Of a DNA stretch of 64,000 bases, positions 45,978 to 56,420 are shown piece by piece (within the stretch, counting starts at the first letter, position 1; every line of letters starts with the position of its first letter). This stretch comes from Candidula unifasciata. Lineage: Eukaryota; Mollusca; Gastropoda; Stylommatophora; Geomitridae. The notes under the pieces were generated by a model, which had not been told where the DNA came from, made no database searches, and worked only from the letters and a program-made list of their open reading frames with translations. Made by a program: the position numbers and the translations under genes. The stretch spans positions 50,497 through 114,496 of the forward strand of contig CAJHNH020002093.1 in assembly GCA_905116865.2 (NCBI GenBank), in the 5' to 3' direction.

Positions 45978-47285
45978 TACTAGCTGTATCTGGCCACGCG
46001 TTGCTGTGGCATAGTTTGGCTAAATGGAAAAGAAAAAATTTAAACAATCGCCACCTTCCACCAGTATCCCCGAAGGGGTAGCTTTAGGTTATAATTATGA
46101 CTAGGTTATTTGCACCATAGATACATTCTGAGCATTGCTCACCACCAAATAGCTCTGCAAGGAACTCCTGTAGTGTCGATGCGATCGCGGGAGACATACC
46201 CAAATACGGCACCAACCGGCGACGAAGACGTCTACCTTGTTGCCGACGTTTACAGGAGTGATTCCTCTTCTTTCTTATACTTCCAACGTCAGTGCTTTGT
46301 GTGCTCAGAAGACTTTTCTTTCAAATCAGGTGTTGGAAACGTGATCCGTATAGTTCACAGAGCAGCAGCAAAGCAGTAACGAATCTTGTATTCTTATACT
46401 GGATTTTAGAAAATAACCAAGTGCAAAACTGCTCTCCGCCGCCGGTTCTTGCTCCCCTATAGTGACATTTAATCGGCATCTGTGTTTTAGGCATTGCGAA
46501 AGCGTTTTGAAATTCTGAGATATGCGGTTCGATTCCAGGTGCAGCAAATTTAGCACCATCTGTTTTGTGCTGATTTCGACAAGGGCACTGAGATCCGAAC
46601 GTTAAAATGCAATGGCAAACTAGTGAACGTATTTCAAATAGACAAACCCCCAAACAACCAAAAAATGCAGGGGTGGATATGTAACTAACAAACTAATGAT
46701 ATTAAACTTTGAAGAGCTTAAGATTACCTAGTACTACCATCAGTCTTTAAATAATTTATAATTGACTGCCTAGTATAAACTTTACAAATTAGAAAAGCTT
46801 AAATAGATCTAAAACAGAGCGTTTAAGAGCTTCTGTAGATATGGTGAGAAATATGAAAATGTTCCTAGGAACTTACGATCTCCAAGGAACCTGAAGGATT
46901 TCTAAGGAACTTACAACATTCACTTGAACTTAGAGGTACCTTGTAGTGGCTGCTGCACTGGAGGAATGAGCAGGCAAGGGAATGCTGCTTGTAATAACAT
47001 TATAACACTAATTTATGAGGGTGTGGAGTATCTTGGTCACACGTGGCGAACTGATTAGGTCCATAATAATTTTTTGTCTATCACTAGCGTCCAGTTACGG
47101 TGGGAGATTGCGAGAGGGTGAGAATTAGGGAGCGGGAACCGGCGGCAGAGAGCAGTTTTGCACTTGGTTATTTTCTAAAATCCAGAATACAAGATTCGTT
47201 ACTGCTTTGCTGCTGCTCTGTGAACTATACTGATCATCTTTCCATCAGCACGACATCTGATTTGAAAGACAAAATGTTAAGTTCT
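45978..47285. mobile_element. Foldback-like region with a 140-bp inverted repeat
   Basis: It starts with ACTAGCTGTATCTGGCCACG, a common start signature of invertebrate interspersed elements. The block 46313-46455 recurs inverted at 47130-47272: both encode, on opposite strands, EPAAESSFALGYFLKS and IQDSLLLCCCSVNYTDH. The arms are separated by about 675 bp that include a family B SINE. The arms differ by a few indels. Element class is unknown, and no function is inferred from the translation. Confidence 0.7.
46484..46690 (+). mobile_element. tRNA-derived SINE, family B, copy 3
   Basis: TTTTAGGCATTGCGAAAGCG head, GCGGTTCGATTCCAGG box B-like, GCAATGGCAAACTAGTGAAC body, and GGATATGTAACTAAC end match copies 1 and 2. 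It sits between the arms of the 45978-47285 inverted repeat. Confidence 0.8.
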
Positions 47286-47483
47286 TGAATGCTCGCGTTT
47301 CTAAAAGATACATTAAAGTTAATAAATATCAGAGTTTTTCACTGAATACACTTAAGCTCTTCATCTCTGATATTCTGAGCAGATACTCTTGATCCACTAA
47401 ATCGTTTCTTGATATTGTCAAGTTTCTGTTTGATTGAAGCACAACCACAGTTAACACTAAACCAATGGTAATACTGAAGTGTA
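47286..47483. other. Intronic DNA
   Basis: No recognisable feature. Confidence 0.4.
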
Positions 47484-47499
47484 ATGGGAGCTTTGAATC

Positions 47500-47774
47500 A
47501 CCGTGGCGTAGCAGCTAGACGCTCGCATGCTTATCGGAAGGTCGTGGGTTCGCTCCCCGACTGAGCCGGACTTTTTTGGGGGTAAAAAATGACCTTGACT
47601 CCGAGGTTGACCCAGCCTTGAGTGCGTATAAAGTGTAGTCCCGGGAAGTAAAGGCGGCTGGCGTGATGCTCACCACAACACCTATCTTGTGCCGATTGGT
47701 CTATAAAAATATATTTGTAGCCGTATATGCCCTACACGCCTAGAGGCGTGAAAATGGGGTCTTTACTGTATTTT
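47500..47774 (+). mobile_element. tRNA-derived SINE, family A, copy with imperfect target duplication
   Basis: tRNA-like head ACCGTGGCGTAGCAGCTAGA with box B-like GGTCGTGGGTTCGCTCCC, body TGACCTTGACTCCGAGGTTG...AGTCCCGGGAAGTAAAGGCG, tail GAGGCGTGAAAATGGGGTCT. Flanks ATGGGAGCTTTGAATC (47484-47499) and ATGGGAAGTTTAATC (47775-47789) look like a diverged target duplication. Confidence 0.9.
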
Positions 47775-48212
47775 ATGGGAAGTTTAATCAGTTTTCTTCA
47801 GATACCGGAAACAAGAAGTCTTGCAGGCAAACTACCTCACTGGTTAGCAGTTTTTACCCATGTTGTCATTCCCCAGAAGAATCCTGAAATTGTACGCATT
47901 CAGCCTAAAATCAGCCGGATCGTCCATTTCAGATCATTGGGGATTTGGATGAAAATGATGGGAAAGATATGGGTGAGCTGCACGCGATGGCGCATGATGG
48001 GGCATCTTGGCTTAGTCATTTGTAGGCTAAGGAATGTTCACATGTAATTTCTCTATGTTTAGCTATGCTTATTAGACACACTGTTATAGGTACTTCCTTT
48101 ACATTTTTCGGCAAAAGTCAAACACATTTTTTTTCATGCATTTCCTCCAATTTTTCTACATTAATTATGCATATATTTGTCGGTACATCAATTATTTATA
48201 TTTTCTTCTGTA

Positions 48213-48225
48213 TTTATTGTATTCA
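48213..48225. repeat. SINE target duplication, left copy
   Basis: TTTATTGTATTCA, identical to 48507-48519. Confidence 0.9.
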
Positions 48226-48506
48226 GTAGGGAGTCGCCGTGGCCGAGCGGCTAGAAGCTCGCCGCCGATCGGAAGGTCGTGGACTCGCTTTCTGGCGGAG
48301 CTGGACTATTTTCAAAAATGACCTTGGCTCCCAGGTCGACCCAGCATTGAGTGGGTACCGGGTGCAGTCCCGGGAAGTAAAGGCGGTCGGCATGATGCTG
48401 ACCACATCACTCATCTTGTGCTGATTTGTCTTTAAAAATACAGGTCTAGCCCTATATGCCCTATACGCCTGAAGGCGTGGAAAAGGGTCCTTTACTTTAT
48501 TTTTAC
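48226..48506 (+). mobile_element. tRNA-derived SINE, family A, near-intact, 65 bp before GPCR exon 2
   Basis: Head GTCGCCGTGGCCGAGCGGCT (Pol III box A, 48233-48252) and AAGGTCGTGGACTCGCTTTC (box B, about 48273-48292) resemble a Leu/Ser-type tRNA. The body is shared with the copies at 22586, 47500 and 54860. A perfect 13-bp duplication (48213-48225 and 48507-48519) shows LINE-mediated retroposition and marks this as the youngest-looking copy. Not a functional tRNA gene: the sequence departs from a cloverleaf after box B. Confidence 0.93.
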
Positions 48507-48584
48507 TTTATTGTATTCATTTATTGCAATAATTAGCGTTGTATGTGTGTACATTTATAAATATATCAGTCACATATTTTGCAG

Positions 48585-48743
48585 GTATTTCCCCTTTATC
48601 TGTCAACATACATCACCGTTGCAATCAGCTTAGACCGATGTGTTGCCATTTTGGACCCTATGCGCAGAAATAGCGCCGCCCACAGAGTGCGCGTGATGAT
48701 CTGCTTTGCATGGATATTCAGCGCTCTGTTTAGTATCCCACAG
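48585..48743 (+). CDS. GnRH/AKH/corazonin-type receptor, exon encoding TM3-ICL2-TM4
   Basis: 53 codons, phase 0 at both ends: acceptor TTTTGCAG before 48585 and consensus donor CAG/GTAAGT after 48743. It joins in frame to the 26873-27187 exon after YMQ. The text VFPLYLSTYITVAISLDRCV and AILDPMRRN is TM3 plus ICL2. The G-protein box is DRC instead of the usual DRY, as is common in GnRH/AKH receptors, and the DPMRR loop is also typical of that group. TM4 is VRVMICFAWIFSALFSIPQ with the conserved Trp (4.50). The exon break after SIPQ coincides with the known exon end near TM4 in GnRH receptor genes. No TM5-TM7 exon was found before 64000. Confidence 0.93.
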
Positions 48744-48754
48744 GTAAGTAGACT

Positions 48755-48965
48755 TGATTGTGCATTCCAGGTATTTGTTGCTTACATGTCTGACATGTGC
48801 TGTCTGATATATTTGGTTGTATATTCAAAACATATGTTGCTAGCATTTGCTGTCTGCTGTCTGATAGATTTTGTTGTGCATTCCAGGCATTTGTGGCCCA
48901 CATGTGCTATCTGATAGATTTTGTTGTGCATTCCAGGTACTTTTGCTTACATGTGCTGTCTGATT
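48755..48965 (+). repeat. ~50-bp tandem repeat just after the exon 2 donor, about 4 units
   Basis: Units contain TTGTTGTGCATTCCAGGCAT ... CACATGTGCT.TCTGATAGAT. The last two units are 50 bp; the first two carry small insertions. Three of the four have GCATTCCAGG, which resembles a 3' splice site. It begins 12 bp after the donor GTAAGT. Confidence 0.85.
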
Positions 48966-49420
48966 GTTAAAACGTATCGCATGTTAAATAACTGAACTTT
49001 TTTGACATCACCGATTCTTGATGATGCTTCAGGTTATCATGGTATTAGAAGTTTGTGTGACAATGTATTTGTCGCGCGGTTATAGGCGAAATCATCTTTT
49101 TTTTTATGGAGCATAGGCAAATTTATTAAACTGCATGAAAAGACTGTTAAGTCGATGAGATTTCGCACAAACTGTTCAACTCTTTCAGTGCAACACAGCT
49201 TATTACACCTTTCTTTGTATTGCCAAAAATAATATGATGTTTCTTATGTCCTCATTCACAGATAGTTGCTTTATTAACACATTTTATCTAAATTATTAGT
49301 TTACCCATTTGTCACACTGTCTCTAGGAAGCTTTATTTAGAGCTAAATATTATTTGCTTTCAGGCTCAAATCATTAGGATATAGCGAGTTAAAATAATGA
49401 CTGTTTGGCACGTCAAGCTA
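48966..49420. other. Intronic DNA
   Basis: No recognisable feature. Confidence 0.4.
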
Positions 49421-49426
49421 GAGCAG

Positions 49427-50645
49427 ACAGGCACGGTTACTCTCAGTACAGTCTGCATTAGACAAGCACGGTTACTCTCAGTACAGCCTGCTTCAGGTAC
49501 GGTTACTCTCAGTACAGCCTGCATTAGACAGGCACGGTTACTCTCAGTACAGCCTGCATCAGGCACGGCTACTCTCAGCACAGACTAAATCGGACAGGTA
49601 CGGTTACTCTCAGTAGAGACTGCATCTGACAGGCACGGTTACTCTCAGTACAGCCTGCATCAGACAGGTACGGTTACTCTCAGTACTGATTGCACCAGAC
49701 AGGTACGGTTACTGTCAGTACAAACTGCATCAGACAGGTACGGTTACTCTCAGTACAGCCTGCATCAGGCACGGTTACTCTCAATACAGACTGCATCAGA
49801 CAGGTACGGTTACTCTCAGTCCAAATGCATTCGACAGGTACGGTTACTCTCAGTACAGACTGCATCAGACAGGCACGGTTACTCTCATTATAGCCTGCAT
49901 CAGACAGGGGCGGTTACTCTCAGTACTGACTGCATCAGACAGGAGCGGTTACTCTCAGTACTGATTGCATCAGACAGGGACGGTTACTGTCAGTACTGAT
50001 TGCATCAGACAGGCACGGTTACTGTCAGTACTGATTGCATCAGACAGGAGCGGTTACTCTCAGTACTAATTGCATCAGACAGGTACGGTTACCCTCAGTA
50101 CAGCCTGCATCAGACAGGTACGGTTACTCTCAGTACTGATTGCATCAGACAAGTACGGTTATTGTCAGTACAAACTGCATCAGACAGGTACGGTTACTCT
50201 CAGTACAGCCTGCATCAGGCATGGTTACTCTCAGTACAGACTGCATCAGACAGGTACGGTTACTCTCAGTACAGACTGAATCAGACAGGCATGGTTACTC
50301 TTAGTACAGCCTGCATCAGACAGGCACGATTACTCTCAGTACAGACTGCATCAGACAGGTACGGTTACTGTCAGTACATACTGCATTCGACAGGTACGGT
50401 TACTGTCAGTACAGACTGCATCAGACAGGTACGGTTACTCTCAGTACAGACTGCATCAGACAGATACGGTTACTCTCAGTACAGACTGCATTCGACAGGT
50501 ACAGTTACTCTCAGTACAGACTGCATCAGACAGGCACGGTTACTGTCATTATAGCCTGCATCAGACAGGGGCGGTTATTCTCAGTACAGCCTGCATCAGA
50601 CAGACGTGGTACCAGTACTGACTGCATAAGACAGGTACGGTTACA
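49427..50645. repeat. 35-bp minisatellite, about 34 copies
   Basis: The unit is close to CAGACAGGTACGGTTACTCT plus CAGTACAGACTGCAT. Shorter units lacking CAGA also occur (for example around 49490, 49560 and 50215). Variants alternate ACAGACTG, ACAGCCTG and ACTGATTG at one position and CTCTCAG or CTGTCAG at another, giving higher-order patterns. It starts within about 700 bp of GPCR exon 2, presumably inside the next intron. The 184-codon open frame over it is a repeat artefact. Confidence 0.97.
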
Positions 50646-51590
50646 TTCAGATCATATTATGACAGACATATGTTGTTACTATCAGACCAAGGTATCATTA
50701 GCAGGCGCTGTTACTTTGCAAAGACACTGTCCATGGAAATGGGACATTCGATGCTCTAATGAAGATAATCAGAGGTCATGAGTTATGATCCTTCTATGGT
50801 AATAGCTGTCTGTACGTACGACGTATTGATTAAAATCATGCACGACTTCGACTTTTTAGTTTCCAAAATATCGCTGCAATTCTTTTGTTGCAAGATAAAT
50901 AATTTATGAAGCGGCAAGAACTTACTGAACACACTTCAAAATACTTACGCGGAATGTTATAAATGATATCTAGTAACAATGAACATGGCAAGGTAACTCA
51001 GAAGTGTGTGAATTCGAGAAGAATCCCCCAGTGGAAACACTGTCTCTACGACCTGTTTTTACAATTTTTAAAGAGGTTAAGTGATGGGTTAGGGGTCTTG
51101 ATACTGAAGATTTAGGGCCACATGGCTAACACAATCGCCACGGACTGTGCCTAGTAGATTAAGAAACAAGTCCATGTATTTTTGTTGTTGTTTTTTTTGA
51201 CATAGTGAAACAAACAAACCATTCATGGAAATATGTGAACACAAGCATGTATAAAGGAAAGCGATACGATATGATGTTATTTTTCTTTGTATAAGGTACT
51301 CGCATTGTGAAAACCGCTAATACTCACTCAAAGGCCGTTTATAAGTGTCCCCACTATACACGAGTTCAGCTCTAGTATACGCAGGAGCGGTTTACTGTTT
51401 TTAATTCGTAGAAATGTTTTAGCTTCTGACAATGGTTACCCGTTGTTTTCAACCTGCCGCCTCCCCAAGATGTGGACTGAAAGTACTTAGATCCGTCGCT
51501 AAGCCACCGAGGGCAGTTCATGGTGGAACACTGTGATCTGCGGATTTAATGCTTGTCGGCCATGCCCAGCGTGGTTTGTCTTGTGAACTG
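50646..51590. other. Non-coding DNA
   Basis: A last degenerate minisatellite unit fades out by about 50690. Nothing else recognised. Confidence 0.45.
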
Positions 51591-51592
51591 CG

Positions 51593-51597
51593 TATCT

Positions 51598-51628
<31 letters not shown>

Positions 51629-51680
51629 CGTCCGTCCGTCCGTCCGTCCGTCCGTCCGTCCGTCAGTCTGTCTGTCTGTC
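51593..51680. repeat. (CTGT)n(CCGT)n microsatellite
   Basis: CTGT units switch to CCGT at about 51622 and back to CTGT at about 51666. Confidence 0.95.
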
Positions 51681-51974
51681 CATTCATCTGCCAATCTGTT
51701 TGTCTACCGTTGTAGCTGTATGTCTAACTGGCAGTCGGTTGGATTTGTGTCACTTTCCCCATGTCCGCCTTGTTGCCGACACACTGTGCTCCTCTGATCT
51801 GTCTAACCGACCGACTGCTGGTTGATCCGGTTGTCGTCTCGGTCAGGGAAACTGCATGCTTCTCGTTCCTACATATCTGTTTTACCTAGAACCTGGGTCC
51901 TGCCCATCTGTTTCACCGGGAGCCTGGGTGTCTTTTAACATTGACTTTCTCCTCGTTTGCCTCAATTTTTTTTA
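51681..51974. other. Spacer between simple repeats
   Basis: No recognisable feature. Confidence 0.4.
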
Positions 51975-52815
51975 TACAGACAGACAGACGGACCGACAGA
52001 CGGTCAAACTGACAGACAGACTGACAGACATACACAGAGACAGAGAGACACAGAGACAGAGACAGAGAGACAGAGAGACACAGAAAGAGAGACAGAGAGA
52101 CAAAGACAGAGAGAAACAGAGACACAGAGACAGAGACACAGAGACAGAGAGACAGAGAGACAGAGAGACAGAGACAGAGAGAAACAGAGACACAGAGACA
52201 CGGAGACAGAGACAGAGACAGAGAGACAAAGACAGAGAGAAACAGAGACACAGAGACAGAGAGAAACAGAGACACAGAGACACGGAGACAGAGACAGAGA
52301 CAGAGAGACAAAGACAGAGAGAAACAGAGACACAGAGACAGAGAGACAGAGAGACAGAGACACGGAGACAGAGACAGAGACAGAGAGACAAAGACAGAGA
52401 GAAACAGAGACACAGAGACAGAGACACAGAGACAGAGACACAGAGACAGAGAGACAGAGAGACAGAGAGAAACAGAGACACAGAGACACGGAGACAGAGA
52501 CAGAGACAGAGAGACAAAGACAGAGAGACACAGAGACACAGAGACAGAGAGAAAGAGAGACACAGAGACACAGAGACAGAGACAGAGAGAAACAGAGACA
52601 CAGAGACACGGAGACAGAGACAGAGACAGAGAGACAGAGACAGAGAGAAACAGAGACACAGAGACAGAGAGACAGAGACAGAGAGAAACAGAGACACAGA
52701 CACACGGAGACAGAGAGACAGAGACACACATAGACAGAGAGACACAAAGACAGAGACACAGAAACAGAGACACACAAAGACAGAGACACACAGAGAGAGA
52801 AAGAGACAGACACGA
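51975..52815. repeat. GACAGA/GACACA satellite-like block, about 840 bp
   Basis: Starts as (GACA)n, then becomes a mosaic of AGAGACA, AGAGAAACA and ACACAGA words forming ~100-bp higher-order units; for example AAACAGAGACACAGAGACAC with GGAGACAGAGACAGAGACAG recurs near 52195, 52270, 52355, 52480 and 52600. Long frames on both strands are simple-sequence artefacts. Confidence 0.95.
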
Positions 52816-52884
52816 AAAGGTGAAAAAAGTTATCTATTTCAAGGGTGTAATTATTTCTTCTTAGGACAAAATAACGACAGCATT

Positions 52885-53195
52885 GTTAATCTTCTTCTTC
52901 TTCGCGTTCACCAGCTGTAAACTCTGGCGGAAGGTTCTGGTTGCTCGTCCACTACTGAACTGCAGTCCTGCTCCAGAACCTGAGTGTTGCGTGTGCATCA
53001 GTTTTACAGATCTCATTCTCTTGAATACAGACTGTTGGTTCCTTGCCTCTCCGGCAGATGCACTCCGACTTCAAAGGAAGCTCCCCAATTAGTCGACTCT
53101 TACGACATGCTTTTGGGGAGGCAGTGGGTCTATGCTTGTTTTCCCCACAATGGGGCCCCGGAACCCACACGGGGGAGCATTGTTAATGACATATT
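52885..53195 (-). mobile_element. Unidentified retroposon with (GAA)n tail
   Basis: On the minus strand it ends ...GGTGAACGCGAAGAAGAAGA, a retroposon-like tail at about 52890-52911. The other end holds GTCGACTCTTACGACATGCT and GGGCCCCGGAACCCACACGG on the + strand. I recall similar TCTTACGACATGC blocks from other invertebrate repeats, but could not name the family. Confidence 0.45.
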
Positions 53196-53605
53196 ACTTC
53201 TAATCTTGATGAGCTTTGACAAACTTGCTCACAAAGTTAAACAGTAATGCCTATGGTTTCTTCGTTTCTATCAGTGATAGAAATTGCAAATAAATGGGCT
53301 TGCAGCGGAACAATGGGTATTACACGCATGGCCAAGACGCGCTGATGAGCCGGAAATCGGAAAACATGTCCTGGAGATGTGGGCAGATGATGATATCAGA
53401 ATAAAAGTGCACGTAAGCTCGTAATTGGGAATGAACTAGAATATAACCCGAAAAAGGATCCGTTGCATGATGGGATGAGAATTGAGAGAGATGTGCCAAA
53501 GGAGTGGTGGTGGCATGACGGTTGTTGTTTCAAGGCAGAAAGTGGGGTGGGAAACGGTAATTAGAAGGCACACAAAGAAGATGCTAAGGACAATAAAGAG
53601 ATTAA
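53196..53605. other. Non-coding DNA
   Basis: Nothing recognised except GCTGATGAGCCGGAAATCGG at about 53340 (see rejected items). Confidence 0.4.
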
Positions 53606-54330
<725 letters not shown>

Positions 54331-54859
54331 TGTGAAAGAGGCAAAAGAAGATCGCGGAATAAAGTAAAATTCAATAACGTAACCTGGAGGTTACTCTGCA
54401 CACGTACAAGGAAGGAGTCTCTAACATCATACAAAAGATGACATTACGTCAAGGATGCAATGAACCGACAAAAATGAATGCAAACATAAAATGCAAGAGC
54501 AACAAGCTAAATAAGAGATCAGGTCTTCGTGCAATGTCTTGCCAGCTCTAGAGGACTCCATTTTACTGACTCATTCTCTGATCGCATTTTTATTTAAGTT
54601 TTTCTTCCTAAATTTTGATTTTCAAATGACTTCAGCAGCCTCTTTACCCTAAGAAAATCTTTAACCAAACACCACAGTGCCTGTAATTTTAGCTCAAGCC
54701 AGACGATCGAAATCTCGGCATTTCATTAAGCTTTGTCGTTCGTCTCGCTGGCTCCTTTCTTTATACATAGATGCCATGCAGGACCGATCCAGCCTCCAGG
54801 ACCTATCTTTCCTTCTCTCACATTATGTACTTGATTCAAGTTATTTATCCATCAATGAG
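54331..54859. other. Non-coding DNA
   Basis: No recognisable feature. Confidence 0.4.
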
Positions 54860-55140
54860 GGCGGTGACAATATAGTGGCTAGAAGCTCGCCTACCAGCAT
54901 GAAAGTCTTAGGTTCGATTCGGTATCAATGATTTTCGTTTCTCACAACTAGCCATGGTTCAGAGGTCAGCCCAGCCTAAAATTGGCTGCCAGGTTATGTC
55001 CTGTCAGAAAAAATATTAAGTCGGGATGTTGACTGTATCACCCACTTAGTGCCGATTATATATAAATATGATCACAGCATCATATGGGCGATTAGGCTCT
55101 GGCGTAAAAGAGGTCCTTTGTTTTATTTGTACTTTTACAC
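54860..55140 (+). mobile_element. tRNA-derived SINE, family A, diverged copy
   Basis: TAGTGGCTAGAAGCTCGCCT with AGGTTCGATTCGG box B, GTTCAGAGGTCAGCCCAGCC body, and GGCGTAAAAGAGGTCCTTTG tail. More diverged than the copies at 47500 and 48226. Confidence 0.85.
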
Positions 55141-55505
55141 ACTTCATTCTAATTGCTATGACTACTTCTGAACAAGCACAGTGAACTTTGATAAAAGCCT
55201 ACAGGAGATTTTCGTTCGTTTGTCCATCACACGTGATGAGGACAACTCTTTCTGTCATCCGTCATGAACTGCATTTGAATGTTTATGAGTCCGTAGGTGA
55301 CTTATAAGGCCGATACGTGCCTGGAAGAGTCTAGGGCTATGAGGGCAGTGTACAGTGTCTGCAGACACTGTTTCAAAGTCCTTAGGAAATACAGGAGATA
55401 GTAGAACTGTAAAGCAGAACCTAGACTTTGTAACGTTTAGTATCAATTTAGCTTAACATTTTTGGTGTGTTTGGAAACAAATTATGTCCCAGTTTGTAGA
55501 TCATG
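55141..55505. other. Non-coding DNA
   Basis: The minus reading SVSADTVHCPHSPRLFQARI and GLISHLRTHKHSN resembles a scrap of C2H2 zinc-finger-like sequence (C..SPR.F.ARIGL.SH...H) at about 55270-55365. This ending also occurs at the C-terminus of some LINE ORFs. Not called as a gene. Confidence 0.4.
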
Positions 55506-55597
55506 CTTTTTACTAGGGCTGTACCGAATAGTGATTTTCACTATTCGGCCGAATACGAATAGTGGCACCAACTATTCGGCCGAATACGAATAGTGTA

Positions 55598-55995
55598 TCA
55601 TCATCATCAGGTGCCTTGCCGACTGACGTGGGTGATCATGCCTCTCCACAATCTGCTATCTCCTGCAGCATGTATCAGTTCGTGTGCTGACACACCTTCA
55701 TGCCATGCAACAAGACTATCAAGAATCTTTTATTGTTGACTTGCTCTATCCCTCCTTCCACAGATCTTTCCAGTGGTCACCAAAAGTTCAATTTTCCCTC
55801 TTCTCATAACATTGTTAAAAAATGATGACTGTCTTCTTCTGATGTCTGTCATTAGTTGTCTTCGGGCTCCCGCCTCTTTCAAAACCATCGTTCGCTCGAC
55901 CGTTCGTTCGATGTAATTTAAACGCACCTTCATATTCTCGTTAGCAATATCTTCAAATTTGATTTTGGCGAAGACACCCTGAAAGAACGAAAAAT
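55598..55995 (-). pseudogene. LINE 3'-end fragment inside the MITE
   Basis: Encodes KEAGARRQLMTDIRRRQSSF and RRGKIELLVTTGKICGRRDR. The 3' boundary (+ TATCATCATCATCAGGTGCC) is the same motif as in the copies at 34050 and 36066. The insertion postdates the MITE. Confidence 0.85.
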
Positions 55996-56008
55996 GCATG
56001 ATCTCATT

Positions 56009-56011
<3 letters not shown>

Positions 56012-56087
<76 letters not shown>

Positions 56088-56088
56088 G
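56012..56088. repeat. (CT)n(CA)n compound microsatellite
   Basis: About 55 bp of CT followed by about 20 bp of CA. Confidence 0.95.
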
Positions 56089-56420
56089 TACGCACTCACA
56101 CATACACACGCACTGCGGTTGGCATTTTATGCAGTTTGTACTACGCAACCAGGTCGCAGTTTCCCCCGTACGACAGACTTAGGCAACAGCAACTATTGTG
56201 TTAATGACAGAGTTATTTCAGTCCTTCACATTGAATGCAGAAACTGGTGTAAGGTAACCACTATTCGTATTCGGCCAGAACGCAACTATTCGGCCGAATA
56301 CCTAATTGTTTTTAGGCCCACTATTCGGCCCCGAAGCGAATACGAAACGAATATTCGGTACAGCCCTACTTATTACCATTTGTTCTCTTCTCTCGTTTCA
56401 CTGAAGTAATTTACTAAAGC

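Larger units (their letters stand above)
55514..56368. mobile_element. hAT-like MITE interrupted by a LINE fragment
   Basis: Ends TAGGGCTGTACCGAATA (55514) and TATTCGGTACAGCCCTA (to 56368) are perfect 17-bp inverted repeats. Flanking octamers CTTTTTAC (55506-55513) and CTTATTAC (56369-56376) match at 7 of 8 positions, as expected for hAT. Sub-terminal arms carry several ACTATTCGGCCGAATACGAA palindromic motifs. The interior is interrupted from about 55598 by a minus-strand LINE 3' end and simple repeats. No transposase. Confidence 0.88.

Noticed and set aside
48233..48292. Functional tRNA gene
   Set aside because: Only the A and B box region is tRNA-like; the sequence continues as a multi-copy SINE with a 13-bp target duplication.
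50000..50554. 184-codon frame with a repeated HQTGTVTLSTDCIRQ-like unit
   Set aside because: Three shifted versions of the 35-bp minisatellite read in turn; no start context, signal peptide or splice signals.
51856..52920. Frames of 250-350 codons in five reading frames
   Set aside because: They arise from the GACAGA-type simple repeat and are open on both strands simultaneously.
53338..53368. Hammerhead ribozyme (CTGATGAGCCGGAAATCGGAAAAC)
   Set aside because: CTGATGA is present, but the stem II and following GAAA arrangement does not match and flanking stems I and III are not apparent.
55994..56204. Small Ser-Leu-rich ORFs
   Set aside because: They translate the (CT)n(CA)n microsatellite inside the MITE.
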